64,000 nucleotides of DNA from Cohnella lupini (GTDB taxonomy: Bacteria; Bacillota; Bacilli; Paenibacillales; Paenibacillaceae), in contig NZ_QRDY01000001.1 of assembly GCF_003386205.1 (NCBI RefSeq), positions 248,001 to 312,000 of the forward strand, read 5' to 3'. Shown in pieces: positions 17,305 to 23,940 of this stretch. Numbering within the stretch: position 1 is the first letter of the stretch; the number at the start of each line of letters is the position of its first letter. The translations under genes were made by a program, and so were the position numbers. A model generated the notes under the pieces. The model saw nothing but the letters and a program-made list of their open reading frames with translations. It had not been told where the DNA came from and made no database searches.

Positions 17305-17862
17305 TTGGATTACCGATCGACGGACCAATGGAACGAATCTTTGTGGTCGAGGGCGGAAAAAGTCTACGATGACGCGTTTCCCGAGCACGGAAGGAAAACA
17401 CTGACGATCATTCGCCGGATGTTCGATAGAGGCATGTGCACGTTGGATACTTGGAGCGAACAGGGGGAAGTCGCGGCGATGGCGCTTACCTCGTATAACC
17501 TTCAAGACAAAATGCTGGTCATCGATTATCTAGCGGTTGGACAAGATTGGCGCGGTAAGGGAATAGGCATGCTGTGCATCGAAAATATTCGAAAGCGGAT
17601 TTCGGCAGCCATGCCGGATTGTCGGGGAATCGTCATCGAGGTAGAAGCTGAACGATCGAAGGAAAACGAGGAACGCATTAGATTTTGGAAAAAGGCAGGG
17701 TTTCATTTAACAGAATACGTGCATTCCTATATCTGGGTCCCGGAAAAGTACAGGGCAATGTTTCTAAGCTTGGATGGTGATTCGACATTGGCGGACGACG
17801 GAAAAAAGTTGTTCGAGACCATTACGAAGTACCACGAGAAGGCATACCGCGGGAGGGCTTGA
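17305..17862 (+). CDS. GNAT family N-acetyltransferase
   Basis: A 185-residue protein with the GNAT acetyl-CoA binding motif QDWRGKGIGMLCIENI (about residues 79-95) after the beta-4 strand MLVIDYLAVG, and the later FWKKAGFHLTEYVHSYIW strand-helix region. The substrate cannot be read from the sequence. TTG 17305 is taken as start: GGAAGGAAGGG lies about seven bases upstream, and the ATG at 17300 is in another frame. The C-terminal 35 residues are an extra charged extension. It ends 21 bp before the typA promoter. Confidence 0.9.
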   Translation: MDYRSTDQWNESLWSRAEKVYDDAFPEHGRKTLTIIRRMFDRGMCTLDTWSEQGEVAAMALTSYNLQDKMLVIDYLAVGQDWRGKGIGMLCIENIRKRISAAMPDCRGIVIEVEAERSKENEERIRFWKKAGFHLTEYVHSYIWVPEKYRAMFLSLDGDSTLADDGKKLFETITKYHEKAYRGRA

Positions 17863-17883
17863 ACATAGTTCTGTACAATGTTG

Positions 17884-17912
17884 TTGGCTTTTCGAATTTT
17901 GTAGCGTATAAT
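17884..17912 (+). promoter_or_regulatory. sigma-A promoter of typA
   Basis: TTGGCT (17884-17889) and a perfect TATAAT (17907-17912) with 17-bp spacing. The transcript would start near 17919, giving a leader of about 180 nt before typA. Confidence 0.8.
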
Positions 17913-17977
17913 AGAAGGGATTAAGACTAACGCACTCTTGTAGTCGCGATACGTCAGTCGTACCGGTGATGCAAATT

Positions 17978-18007
17978 AACGTCGGCCTCGAGTCGGCGTT
18001 TTGTTTT
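17978..18007 (+). terminator. terminator-like hairpin inside the typA leader
   Basis: A 9-bp stem AACGTCGGC/GTCGGCGTT (two G-U pairs) with loop CTCGA, followed by TTTTGTTTTG. It lies 60 to 90 nt after the typA promoter, so it could either end a short RNA or act as an attenuator. Confidence 0.65.
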
Positions 18008-18021
18008 GTGGATTTAGAGAA

Positions 18022-18072
18022 CCCTATATGAGCAAGTTCAAAAAAACCTTTTTGAACAATCAATATAAGGGA
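18022..18072 (+). promoter_or_regulatory. long AT-rich hairpin just upstream of typA
   Basis: An inner perfect 9-bp stem GTTCAAAAA/TTTTTGAAC (18036-18044, 18049-18057) is capped by AACC and extended outward by CCCTATAT with ATATAAGGG (one bulge). It ends 14 bases before the typA ribosome site. Confidence 0.6.
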
Positions 18073-18097
18073 CCAGAGATAAACGAGGAGTGGAAGT

Positions 18098-19939
18098 ATG
18101 CATTCAAGAGACCGTATTCGTAACATCGCCATTATTGCCCACGTTGACCATGGCAAGACAACGCTAGTAGACCAGTTGCTTCGTCAATCGGGAACTTTCC
18201 GCGATAACGAACAGCTTCAAGACCGCGCGATGGATTCCAACGATCTGGAACGCGAACGCGGAATTACCATTTTGGCTAAAAACACGGCCGTGCAGTACAA
18301 AGATTACTTGATCAATATCGTGGATACGCCAGGACATGCCGATTTCGGCGGAGAAGTGGAACGTATCATGAAAATGGTTGACGGTGTTCTTCTTGTCGTC
18401 GACGCGTTCGAAGGCTGCATGCCGCAAACGAAATTCGTGCTTCGCAAAGCTCTTCAGCAAGGTTTGACTCCGGTAGTCGTATTGAACAAAATCGACCGTC
18501 CCGCCGCTCGTCCCGCAGAAGTGGTAGACGAAGTACTCGAGCTGTTCATCGAGCTTGAAGCCACGGACGAGCAATTGGAATTCCCGGTTGTTTACGCGTC
18601 CGGACTTAACGGAATCGCGGGCAACACGCCGGATGATTTAAGCGCTACTATGGAGCCATTGTACGAGATGATTCTCGAGCACATTCCGTCGCCGAAAGAA
18701 AACCCGGACGAACCATTGCAATTCCTTGTTACATTGCTTGATTACAACGAATACATGGGACGCATCGCCATCGGTCGCGTGAACCGCGGACGTATCGCTC
18801 AAGGTCAAGTCGTTGCGGTTATCAATCGCGAGGGACAAGTCAAGCAAGCCCGAATCGAGAAGTTGTTCGGATTCCAAGGACTTAAACGGATCGAAGTCGA
18901 AGAAGCCGCAGCCGGCGACATCGTAGCGATTGCGGGTCTTAAAGAAATCAACATCGGCGAAACGATTGCCGATCCGGCTAACCCGGAAGCATTGCCGGTT
19001 CTTGCGATCGACGAGCCGACATTGCAAATGACGTTCCTCGTTAACAATAGCCCGTTCGTAGGACGCGAGGGCAAATGGGTAACTTCCCGTAAGCTTCGCG
19101 AACGTTTGTTCAAGGAAATCGAGACCGACGTCAGCTTGCGCGTTGACGAAACGGATAGCCCGGACGCATTCGTAGTAAGCGGACGCGGTGAATTGCATCT
19201 TGGTATCCTTATCGAGAATATGCGTCGCGAAGGCTTCGAGATTCAAGTTTCCAAGCCGGAAGTTATTCTTAAGTTGATCGACGGCGTGAAGAGCGAGCCG
19301 ATCGAGCGTCTATTGATCGACGTACCGGAAGAGAGCATGGGCTCGGTCATGGAAAGCTTGGGAACGCGTAAAGCCGAAATGGTCAACATGATCAACAACG
19401 GAACGGGCCAAGTACGTTTGGAGTTCTTGATTCCAGCGCGCGGTCTGATCGGTTACCGTACGAACTTCCTGACCTTGACTCGCGGCTACGGCGTCATGAA
19501 CCATGCGTTCGATAGCTATGGCCCTTTGATCGGCGGCCAAGTCGGCGGACGCCATCAAGGCGTTCTCATTGCCAGCGAAACCGGCAAAACGACTATGTAC
19601 GGCATGATGTCCGTCGAGGATCGCGGAATTCTGTTCCTTGAGCCCGGATTGGACGTTTACGAAGGCATGATCGTTGGCGAGCATACGCGCGACAACGACA
19701 TCATCGTTAATATCTGCAAAGAAAAAGCATTGAACAACATCCGTACGGCGAACAAAGAAGAGACGGTAAAGTTGAAATCGCCGCGTCTGATGTCGCTTGA
19801 AGAAGCGTTGGAATATTTGAACGACGACGAGCTCTGCGAGATTACTCCTAAGAGCATCCGTCTTCGTAAAAAAGTTCTGAACAAGAGCGAGCGCGAACGT
19901 TCCGAGAAACAACGCCGCACGGCTGATTCCGGAGTATAA
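18098..19939 (+). CDS. typA: translational GTPase TypA/BipA
   Basis: A ribosome-associated GTPase needed for growth at low temperature and ribosome maturation. The 613-residue protein has the P-loop [15 protein letters not shown], switch-region [14 protein letters not shown] and [13 protein letters not shown]-like domains II, III and V follow, and then the BipA-specific C-terminal domain ([28 protein letters not shown]). The length is typical. ATG 18098 is preceded by GAGGAGTGG. In B. subtilis ylaH follows typA, as here. The gene lies behind a structured leader that includes a terminator-like hairpin. Confidence 0.97.
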   Translation: MHSRDRIRNIAIIAHVDHGKTTLVDQLLRQSGTFRDNEQLQDRAMDSNDLERERGITILAKNTAVQYKDYLINIVDTPGHADFGGEVERIMKMVDGVLLVVDAFEGCMPQTKFVLRKALQQGLTPVVVLNKIDRPAARPAEVVDEVLELFIELEATDEQLEFPVVYASGLNGIAGNTPDDLSATMEPLYEMILEHIPSPKENPDEPLQFLVTLLDYNEYMGRIAIGRVNRGRIAQGQVVAVINREGQVKQARIEKLFGFQGLKRIEVEEAAAGDIVAIAGLKEINIGETIADPANPEALPVLAIDEPTLQMTFLVNNSPFVGREGKWVTSRKLRERLFKEIETDVSLRVDETDSPDAFVVSGRGELHLGILIENMRREGFEIQVSKPEVILKLIDGVKSEPIERLLIDVPEESMGSVMESLGTRKAEMVNMINNGTGQVRLEFLIPARGLIGYRTNFLTLTRGYGVMNHAFDSYGPLIGGQVGGRHQGVLIASETGKTTMYGMMSVEDRGILFLEPGLDVYEGMIVGEHTRDNDIIVNICKEKALNNIRTANKEETVKLKSPRLMSLEEALEYLNDDELCEITPKSIRLRKKVLNKSERERSEKQRRTADSGV

Positions 19940-19946
19940 TAGCATG

Positions 19947-20036
19947 GTGAAGACGACCGACCTGCACGTAACCGCGCAGGTCGATCGCATCGTGAAGACG
20001 ACCGACCTGCACGTAGCCGCACAGGTCGATCGCATC
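19947..20036 (+). repeat. 45-bp tandem repeat, two copies, each with a hairpin
   Basis: Two adjacent 45-bp units (19947-19991, 19992-20036) starting GTGAAGACGACC, with two differences between them. A third partial unit GTGAAG runs into the ylaH ribosome site. Each unit contains an inverted repeat: CGACCTGC/GCAGGTCG in the first, and the same minus one pair in the second. No T-run follows. Confidence 0.93.
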
Positions 20037-20053
20037 GTGAAGGAGGGATTTCT

Positions 20054-20371
20054 ATGCAGCAGTGGTTTCATGATCACCAGTTGATTTCCTATCTGCTCAT
20101 TGTCGCCTGTACGATTTATATCTTTAATACCGTATTCAGAATGGGTAAGCTTCCCATCCTTAAGGAGATTCTCGTTCATATCGTATTGGCGCTCGGCTGT
20201 TTGGTCTTGCTTGTGTTGCAGCTGGACAAATTGCCGATCATCCAATGCATGGCCGTTGCCGTCGGGATGATGGCGCTTCTGAGGATGCGTCAATTCTACG
20301 ACAAGCGTAAAGCTTATCGCGCGAATAAGGCGGGCGGTTCGCCCGGAGTGAATTCGGCCGATCCGCAATAG
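20054..20371 (+). CDS. ylaH: YlaH-like membrane protein
   Basis: A 105-residue protein with two or three hydrophobic segments (LISYLLIVACTIYIFNTVF; ILVHIVLALGCLVLLVL) and the YlaH-type stretch LPIIQCMAVAVGMMALLRMRQFYDKR. The position directly after typA is the same as in B. subtilis. AGGAGGG (20041-20047) precedes ATG 20054 by six bases. The C-terminal tail is soluble and basic. The function is unknown. Its 5' region carries the 45-bp tandem repeat. Confidence 0.88.
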   Translation: MQQWFHDHQLISYLLIVACTIYIFNTVFRMGKLPILKEILVHIVLALGCLVLLVLQLDKLPIIQCMAVAVGMMALLRMRQFYDKRKAYRANKAGGSPGVNSADPQ

Positions 20372-20450
20372 CTTAGCTATGACAAAAGCGACAATCTCTG
20401 TCCAATAGGGGACGGCGATGCCGTTTTACTTGGAGAGGGGTAAAACGCCA

Positions 20451-20765
20451 ATGTCTTTAATGGATGCGTTGTTTTATTGGTTACAGATGAAGTGGGTTTC
20501 CTCCGCCCATCCCGATGATGAGGCGGCGAGGGAAACACTTCTCTTTTTTGCGCAGATTTTGTCGGAAGATCACGAATTGGCGTCGCATGAAGTCGATTCT
20601 GTGGATGCCGCCAAAGTACATGTCACCTATGTAAAGACTGACGGTTCCACTCGTACCGTTTGGTTTGATCGGGAAGCCGTGGAGCAATTAAACCGGGACA
20701 TGTTCGGCGCCCCGGATATCACGGAAGAAGATTCCGGCGAAGAGGATGAGGAGGAAACGGTTTGA
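20451..20765 (+). CDS. small acidic-tailed protein of unknown function
   Basis: A 104-residue protein I do not recognise. Residues 1-75 look globular (MDALFYWLQMKWVSS; LLFFAQILSEDHELAS; KVHVTYVKTDGSTRTVWFD), and the last 20 residues are almost all acidic (ITEEDSGEEDEEE). ATG 20451 is chosen over 20418 because GGAGAGGGG (20432-20440) lies between them. Its stop overlaps the TTG start of the LCP gene, so the two are coupled. In B. subtilis ylaI holds this place, but I see none of its cysteines. Confidence 0.83.
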   Translation: MSLMDALFYWLQMKWVSSAHPDDEAARETLLFFAQILSEDHELASHEVDSVDAAKVHVTYVKTDGSTRTVWFDREAVEQLNRDMFGAPDITEEDSGEEDEEETV

Positions 20766-21895
20766 GTCAGGATACACCATTGCCGTCTCGCGGGACCAAT
20801 CGGGTTTCACCCCCGAAAAAACCGATACCGAAGAAAAATAAATTTCGGTGGGGCAGGTTCATATTTCTTATTGTAAGCCTTTTTATAGTTGCGTTGATCT
20901 GTTACGCAGGATATCTGTACATAATCGGAAATAAAAATCTCGATAAAATAGCTCAAAAACCCGAAGGCGGCAAGGGCAGCATTAGCATTCCGAAAGAAGA
21001 TCGCGCGCAAGTCAAGCCGATCGCGTTGGTTCTGTTGGGATTGGATACGCGAAGCGAAACGGGCAGCATGAATACGGACGTTATGATGGTGGCCGCGTTT
21101 AATCCGAAGACGAAAACCGCAACGGTCGTATCCATCCCCCGCGACAGCGATCTGAACATGGAAGGCTATAAGCGGCACAAAGCCAACGGGTACTACGCGG
21201 CTTTCAATTCGTTCGGACGTAACGAGGAGGATTTGGAAGGCGAGCAGGTTCCGGCTTACGCGAGGGACGAAACGAGGAAAATGCTGGCCAAGTTCTTCGG
21301 AATTTCTATCAACTATACGGCAGTTATAGACTTTCAAGGATTCGTTGACGTCGTGAACGCGCTCGATGGCGTAACCGTTACGGTCGACAAAGACATGCGG
21401 TACGTGGATACGGTCGACGATACGGATATCAACCTGAAGAAGGGCGAGCAGAAGCTTAACGGCGAGCAGGCGCTAGGATTCGTTCGTTACCGGAAATCCA
21501 ATCATAACAAGGGCTTCGAGCCGACGGCGGAATCCAGCGATTTCGAGCGCAACGAAAGACAGAGTCAAGTGCTGGGAGCGATTACGGACCGTTTGAAGTC
21601 CTTCGGTACCATCGGCAAGGTGGACGATATTCTCAACGCCATGGGCGACAATATGAGAACGGACATCCCGAAAGCGCAAATAGAAAATATGATCAAAACG
21701 TATTTCGGCATTAACCGTTCGGATATTCGGTTCATCCCGCTGGCCGGCACGTGGAAGAGTCCTTACGTTTACTTGGACGAAGAGAAGCTTCAAGAGGCGA
21801 AAACCGCCTTGGCGGAAGAACTGATTCCCGAAGGGCGTCCCGTTTCGGATGTTTCTTCTTCGCCGAACGCATCGTCTTCGGCGACGTCCGAGTAG
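20762..21895 (+). CDS. LytR-CpsA-Psr (LCP) family wall-polymer ligase
   Basis: LCP proteins transfer undecaprenyl-linked anionic polymers (teichoic acids or capsule) to peptidoglycan outside the cell. The protein has a basic cytoplasmic N-terminus, one membrane segment (about residues 31-55) and the extracellular LCP domain. That domain shows LGLDTRSETGSMNTDVMMVAA, TVVSIPRDS and GFVRYRKSN, with the conserved Asp and Arg residues that hold Mg and pyrophosphate-lipid. The tail is Ser-rich. TTG 20762 overlaps the previous stop, and GAGGAGG lies upstream. A strong bidirectional terminator follows. Confidence 0.94.
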   Translation: MSQDTPLPSRGTNRVSPPKKPIPKKNKFRWGRFIFLIVSLFIVALICYAGYLYIIGNKNLDKIAQKPEGGKGSISIPKEDRAQVKPIALVLLGLDTRSETGSMNTDVMMVAAFNPKTKTATVVSIPRDSDLNMEGYKRHKANGYYAAFNSFGRNEEDLEGEQVPAYARDETRKMLAKFFGISINYTAVIDFQGFVDVVNALDGVTVTVDKDMRYVDTVDDTDINLKKGEQKLNGEQALGFVRYRKSNHNKGFEPTAESSDFERNERQSQVLGAITDRLKSFGTIGKVDDILNAMGDNMRTDIPKAQIENMIKTYFGINRSDIRFIPLAGTWKSPYVYLDEEKLQEAKTALAEELIPEGRPVSDVSSSPNASSSATSE

Positions 21896-21916
21896 TTAAT
21901 TTCGAATGAATGGCAA

Positions 21917-21960
21917 AATCCCCCTGGGGCAGCGTAATGCTGCTCCAGGGGGATTTTTTT
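21917..21960. terminator. bidirectional terminator between the LCP and TrpD-like genes
   Basis: A stem of about 17 bp (AATCCCCCTGGGGCAGC with its near-complement) around loop GTAAT, ending in a run of T on the plus strand. It separates two convergent genes. Confidence 0.92.
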
Positions 21961-21977
21961 TGCCGTGCCGGCTCGGT

Positions 21978-22997
21978 TCATCTTGCGAGAAGGCTGCGCC
22001 ATTTCGTATACGTATTCCAGGCATCGCCGGATTCCAGCAGTGCTTTGCAAATGTATAAGGCTTCTTCTACGGAGCCAGCACGATCCGCATGATGCAGCCT
22101 ATAAGCCGCGTTCAACAGCACTTGATGCATGAATGCCATATCGGCCTCTCCGCGCAGCACTTCCTCGGTTACGCTAATCTGCGAGGCCGCTGTCCAAACC
22201 GTCTCGGGTATCGGCGTATCAAGGCCTAACGTCTCCGGGTTAACGACGTGCAAGGTAGCGATTCCGTTCTCCACGATGTAGGTACGAGTCGGACGGTCGA
22301 TGAACAAGTCTTCTGAGCCTTCCGTTCCTTGCACGATTAGAGATTTTCGATAATTAAGCTTAGTCATTAACCGCGATAGCCGGTCGAAAACCGTGTTGTG
22401 ATAGACGCCAAATACGAGATAGGGAGAATGGCTATAATCTATGAGCTTCTCCGCGGTATTCAAGACCGTTCGCATGCCGAGCTCCTCTCTGATCGGACGC
22501 AACGCCTTTAGCGGCGGGCACCACTCCTCGGCGGGGACATAGAGCACGCCTGTTTCCTTGGATGCGCGGATCCAATCTTCGCGCTCCAAGGAATCGGGTT
22601 GGATTCCGATCTGACCGAGCAGATCATGGAGCGTGATTCCCCACTTTGGAGGAAGGGATGCAGTTCCGTGAAGCGTAACGGGCAGGCCGGCCGCCGCCAG
22701 AACGAAAGAGCAAGCGAACGTGGCATAGAACGACTTTTTACGTCCGTCATACGGCCCGGCGCAATCGATGCCTTCTTGGGATGGCAGCCGGTAGGCGGAT
22801 TGTCGGCAAACGTCGACGAACGCCTCCAGTTCTTCGACGCTCTCCATTTTAATGCGTTCGGCGATGAAGAAGGCTCCGATCTGGGCCGGGGTTGCCCGCA
22901 AGCTCAATATTTCCTCCGCTGCCCGCAACGATTCCTCGTAAGTCAAATCCCGGGCTCCGCGTTTGCCGCGTCCGACTTCTTTGAGTAAAGTGATCAT
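21978..22997 (-). CDS. TrpD-like protein (glycosyltransferase family 3 fold), degenerate active site
   Basis: A 339-residue protein with the overall layout of anthranilate phosphoribosyltransferase. The N-terminal helical domain is LTYEESLRAAEEILSLRATPAQIGAFFIAERIK, and the alpha/beta domain follows. The PRPP-binding loop, GTGGD in TrpD, reads GPYDGR (81-86), and the usual downstream NIST-type and KHGNR motifs are not recognisable, so TrpD activity is unlikely. No other trp gene is near. It overlaps the ANTAR gene by 4 bp and faces nirBD, so a role in nitrite-reductase control is more likely than tryptophan synthesis (inference). TrpD2/YbiB proteins, a related non-enzymatic group, bind nucleic acid. 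Confidence 0.88.
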   Translation of the reverse strand: MITLLKEVGRGKRGARDLTYEESLRAAEEILSLRATPAQIGAFFIAERIKMESVEELEAFVDVCRQSAYRLPSQEGIDCAGPYDGRKKSFYATFACSFVLAAAGLPVTLHGTASLPPKWGITLHDLLGQIGIQPDSLEREDWIRASKETGVLYVPAEEWCPPLKALRPIREELGMRTVLNTAEKLIDYSHSPYLVFGVYHNTVFDRLSRLMTKLNYRKSLIVQGTEGSEDLFIDRPTRTYIVENGIATLHVVNPETLGLDTPIPETVWTAASQISVTEEVLRGEADMAFMHQVLLNAAYRLHHADRAGSVEEALYICKALLESGDAWNTYTKWRSLLAR

Positions 22998-23620
22998 TTA
23001 CGCTTCGCCCCGTTTCCTTTGTTCTCTTGCAGCAATTGATAGACTTTAACGATCGAGGTAGCTACGTCGACCATTCGCTTGCGTTCGTTCATCGCCTGCT
23101 TGCGCAAAATGTCGTAAGCTTCGGATTCCGTTACGTTCTTAATCTCGCAAAGGATGCTCTTGGCCATGTCGATCCATTTCCGCTCCTCGATTCGGCCGAG
23201 CAATTGCTCGCGTTCGTTATGCCACTGACGCCGTTCCATGAATTGCTTGGCGCTGAAATGCAATGTCCAATGAATCTCATGGCCGACCATCGAGGGAGTA
23301 AGCAAGCCATCCATCATGACGTCGTCCTCGCAGGCGTCCAAGGATTCGGATGCCGCGGTTTCGTCGCACCACCACAACAAAGGCAGCTGCTTTAATTCCA
23401 ATAAATGATTGCTCCATTCTTTGATTTCCGATATCGGCAATTGTAGAATGACCGCATCCGCGTCTACGATGAAATGCGCGGTCTCTTCCTTCAACTTGGT
23501 CCGCGTGACGATATAACCGTGCGACCGAAGCACGAATTCGGGGGGGAGGGACTCCGGCGAGGAGGCTAGAGTTCTCGCCGGTGCCGACGTTTGGTTGTGA
23601 ACTACCAACAAAGAACGCAT
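22994..23620 (-). CDS. ANTAR-domain antiterminator with receiver-like N-terminus (NasT-like)
   Basis: A 208-residue protein. The C-terminal about 55 residues are an ANTAR RNA-binding domain (WIDMAKSILCEIKNVTESEAYDILRKQAM...RMVDVATSIV), preceded by a coiled-coil linker (FMERRQWHNEREQLLGRIEE). The N-terminal about 115 residues resemble a response-regulator receiver. However, the site of the phosphorylated Asp reads VILQLP, and the acidic pair after the first strand is VVHNQ, so it should not be phosphorylated normally. ATG 23620 follows GAGAGGGGG; an earlier in-frame start is less likely. ANTAR proteins stabilise paired hexaloop hairpins to prevent termination, and the matching target lies in the nirB leader 190 bp away. 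Confidence 0.92.
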   Translation of the reverse strand: MRSLLVVHNQTSAPARTLASSPESLPPEFVLRSHGYIVTRTKLKEETAHFIVDADAVILQLPISEIKEWSNHLLELKQLPLLWWCDETAASESLDACEDDVMMDGLLTPSMVGHEIHWTLHFSAKQFMERRQWHNEREQLLGRIEERKWIDMAKSILCEIKNVTESEAYDILRKQAMNERKRMVDVATSIVKVYQLLQENKGNGAKRK

Positions 23621-23742
23621 GTTAAACGACCCCCTCTCATAATTAATTACTCTAAATATTAGCACACGCGTCACATAAACTCACGTAAATTATATACCAC
23701 AGGTCAATTCGAGCTGTCTATCGGGAAAATTTAATTTTAATG

Positions 23743-23759
23743 TGTTAGGTATATTGACA
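23743..23759 (+). promoter_or_regulatory. GlnR/TnrA-type nitrogen box
   Basis: The sequence TGTTAGGTATATTGACA fits the TGTNA-N7-TNACA consensus of GlnR and TnrA at every fixed position. It covers the -35 hexamer of the nirB promoter (23754-23759). Confidence 0.7.
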
Positions 23760-23783
23760 TAACTCTCGCGAATGTTGTATATT
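23754..23783 (+). promoter_or_regulatory. promoter of nirBD
   Basis: TTGACA (23754-23759) and TATATT (23778-23783) with 18-bp spacing. Transcription would start near 23790, leaving about 150 nt of leader before the nirB start. Confidence 0.75.
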
Positions 23784-23805
23784 CGGAATAACAACTGAAT
23801 TATAT

Positions 23806-23852
23806 ATTGGGGTTACAATGAAGTACCTTCCAATTGCGGCAATGAAGCCTGC
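23806..23852 (+). promoter_or_regulatory. tandem hexaloop hairpins: ANTAR antiterminator target in nirB leader
   Basis: P1 (23806-23834): ATTGG-GG-T(T)AC pairs with GTACC(TT)CCAAT around the loop AATGAA (23817-23822). P2 (23836-23852): GCGGC pairs with GCC(T)GC around a second AATGAA loop (23841-23846). Both loops have A at position 1 and G at position 4, the conserved bases of ANTAR targets. One base separates the helices. Confidence 0.75.
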
Positions 23853-23903
23853 TAACGAATTCACGGAGAATTATTTTCCGCGAAGCGTAGCGGGCTTTTA
23901 TGT
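23845..23903 (+). terminator. conditional terminator in nirB leader, overlaps P2
   Basis: AAGCCTGCTAACG (23845-23857) pairs with CGTAGCGGGCTT (23886-23897, one bulge and one G-U), followed by TTTTATGTTTTG. A small CGGA/TCCG hairpin sits at its apex. Its 5' strand includes the 3' strand of P2, so the two structures exclude each other. Confidence 0.7.
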
Positions 23904-23940
23904 TTTGATCCGGGCAACGCGAAGGGAGAGGGAGAGAAAT

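Noticed and set aside
17919..18007. T-box or known riboswitch in the typA leader
   Set aside because: No AGGGTGGNACCGCG-type T-box sequence and no conserved core of the SAM, purine, c-di-GMP, fluoride, ZTP or preQ1 classes was seen.
19310..20368. 352-codon minus-strand frame over typA and ylaH
   Set aside because: It runs antisense through two genes in conserved order and through the 45-bp repeat; no motif or ribosome site supports it.
21978..22997. Functional anthranilate phosphoribosyltransferase (TrpD)
   Set aside because: The PRPP loop is altered (GPYDGR), other TrpD motifs are missing, and the context is nitrite reduction, not tryptophan synthesis.
23818..23940. Earlier ATG start of nirB
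   Set aside because: It lies in the loop of the regulatory hairpin P1, lacks a ribosome site, and adds 41 residues not seen in NirB; ATG 23941 has a strong site.
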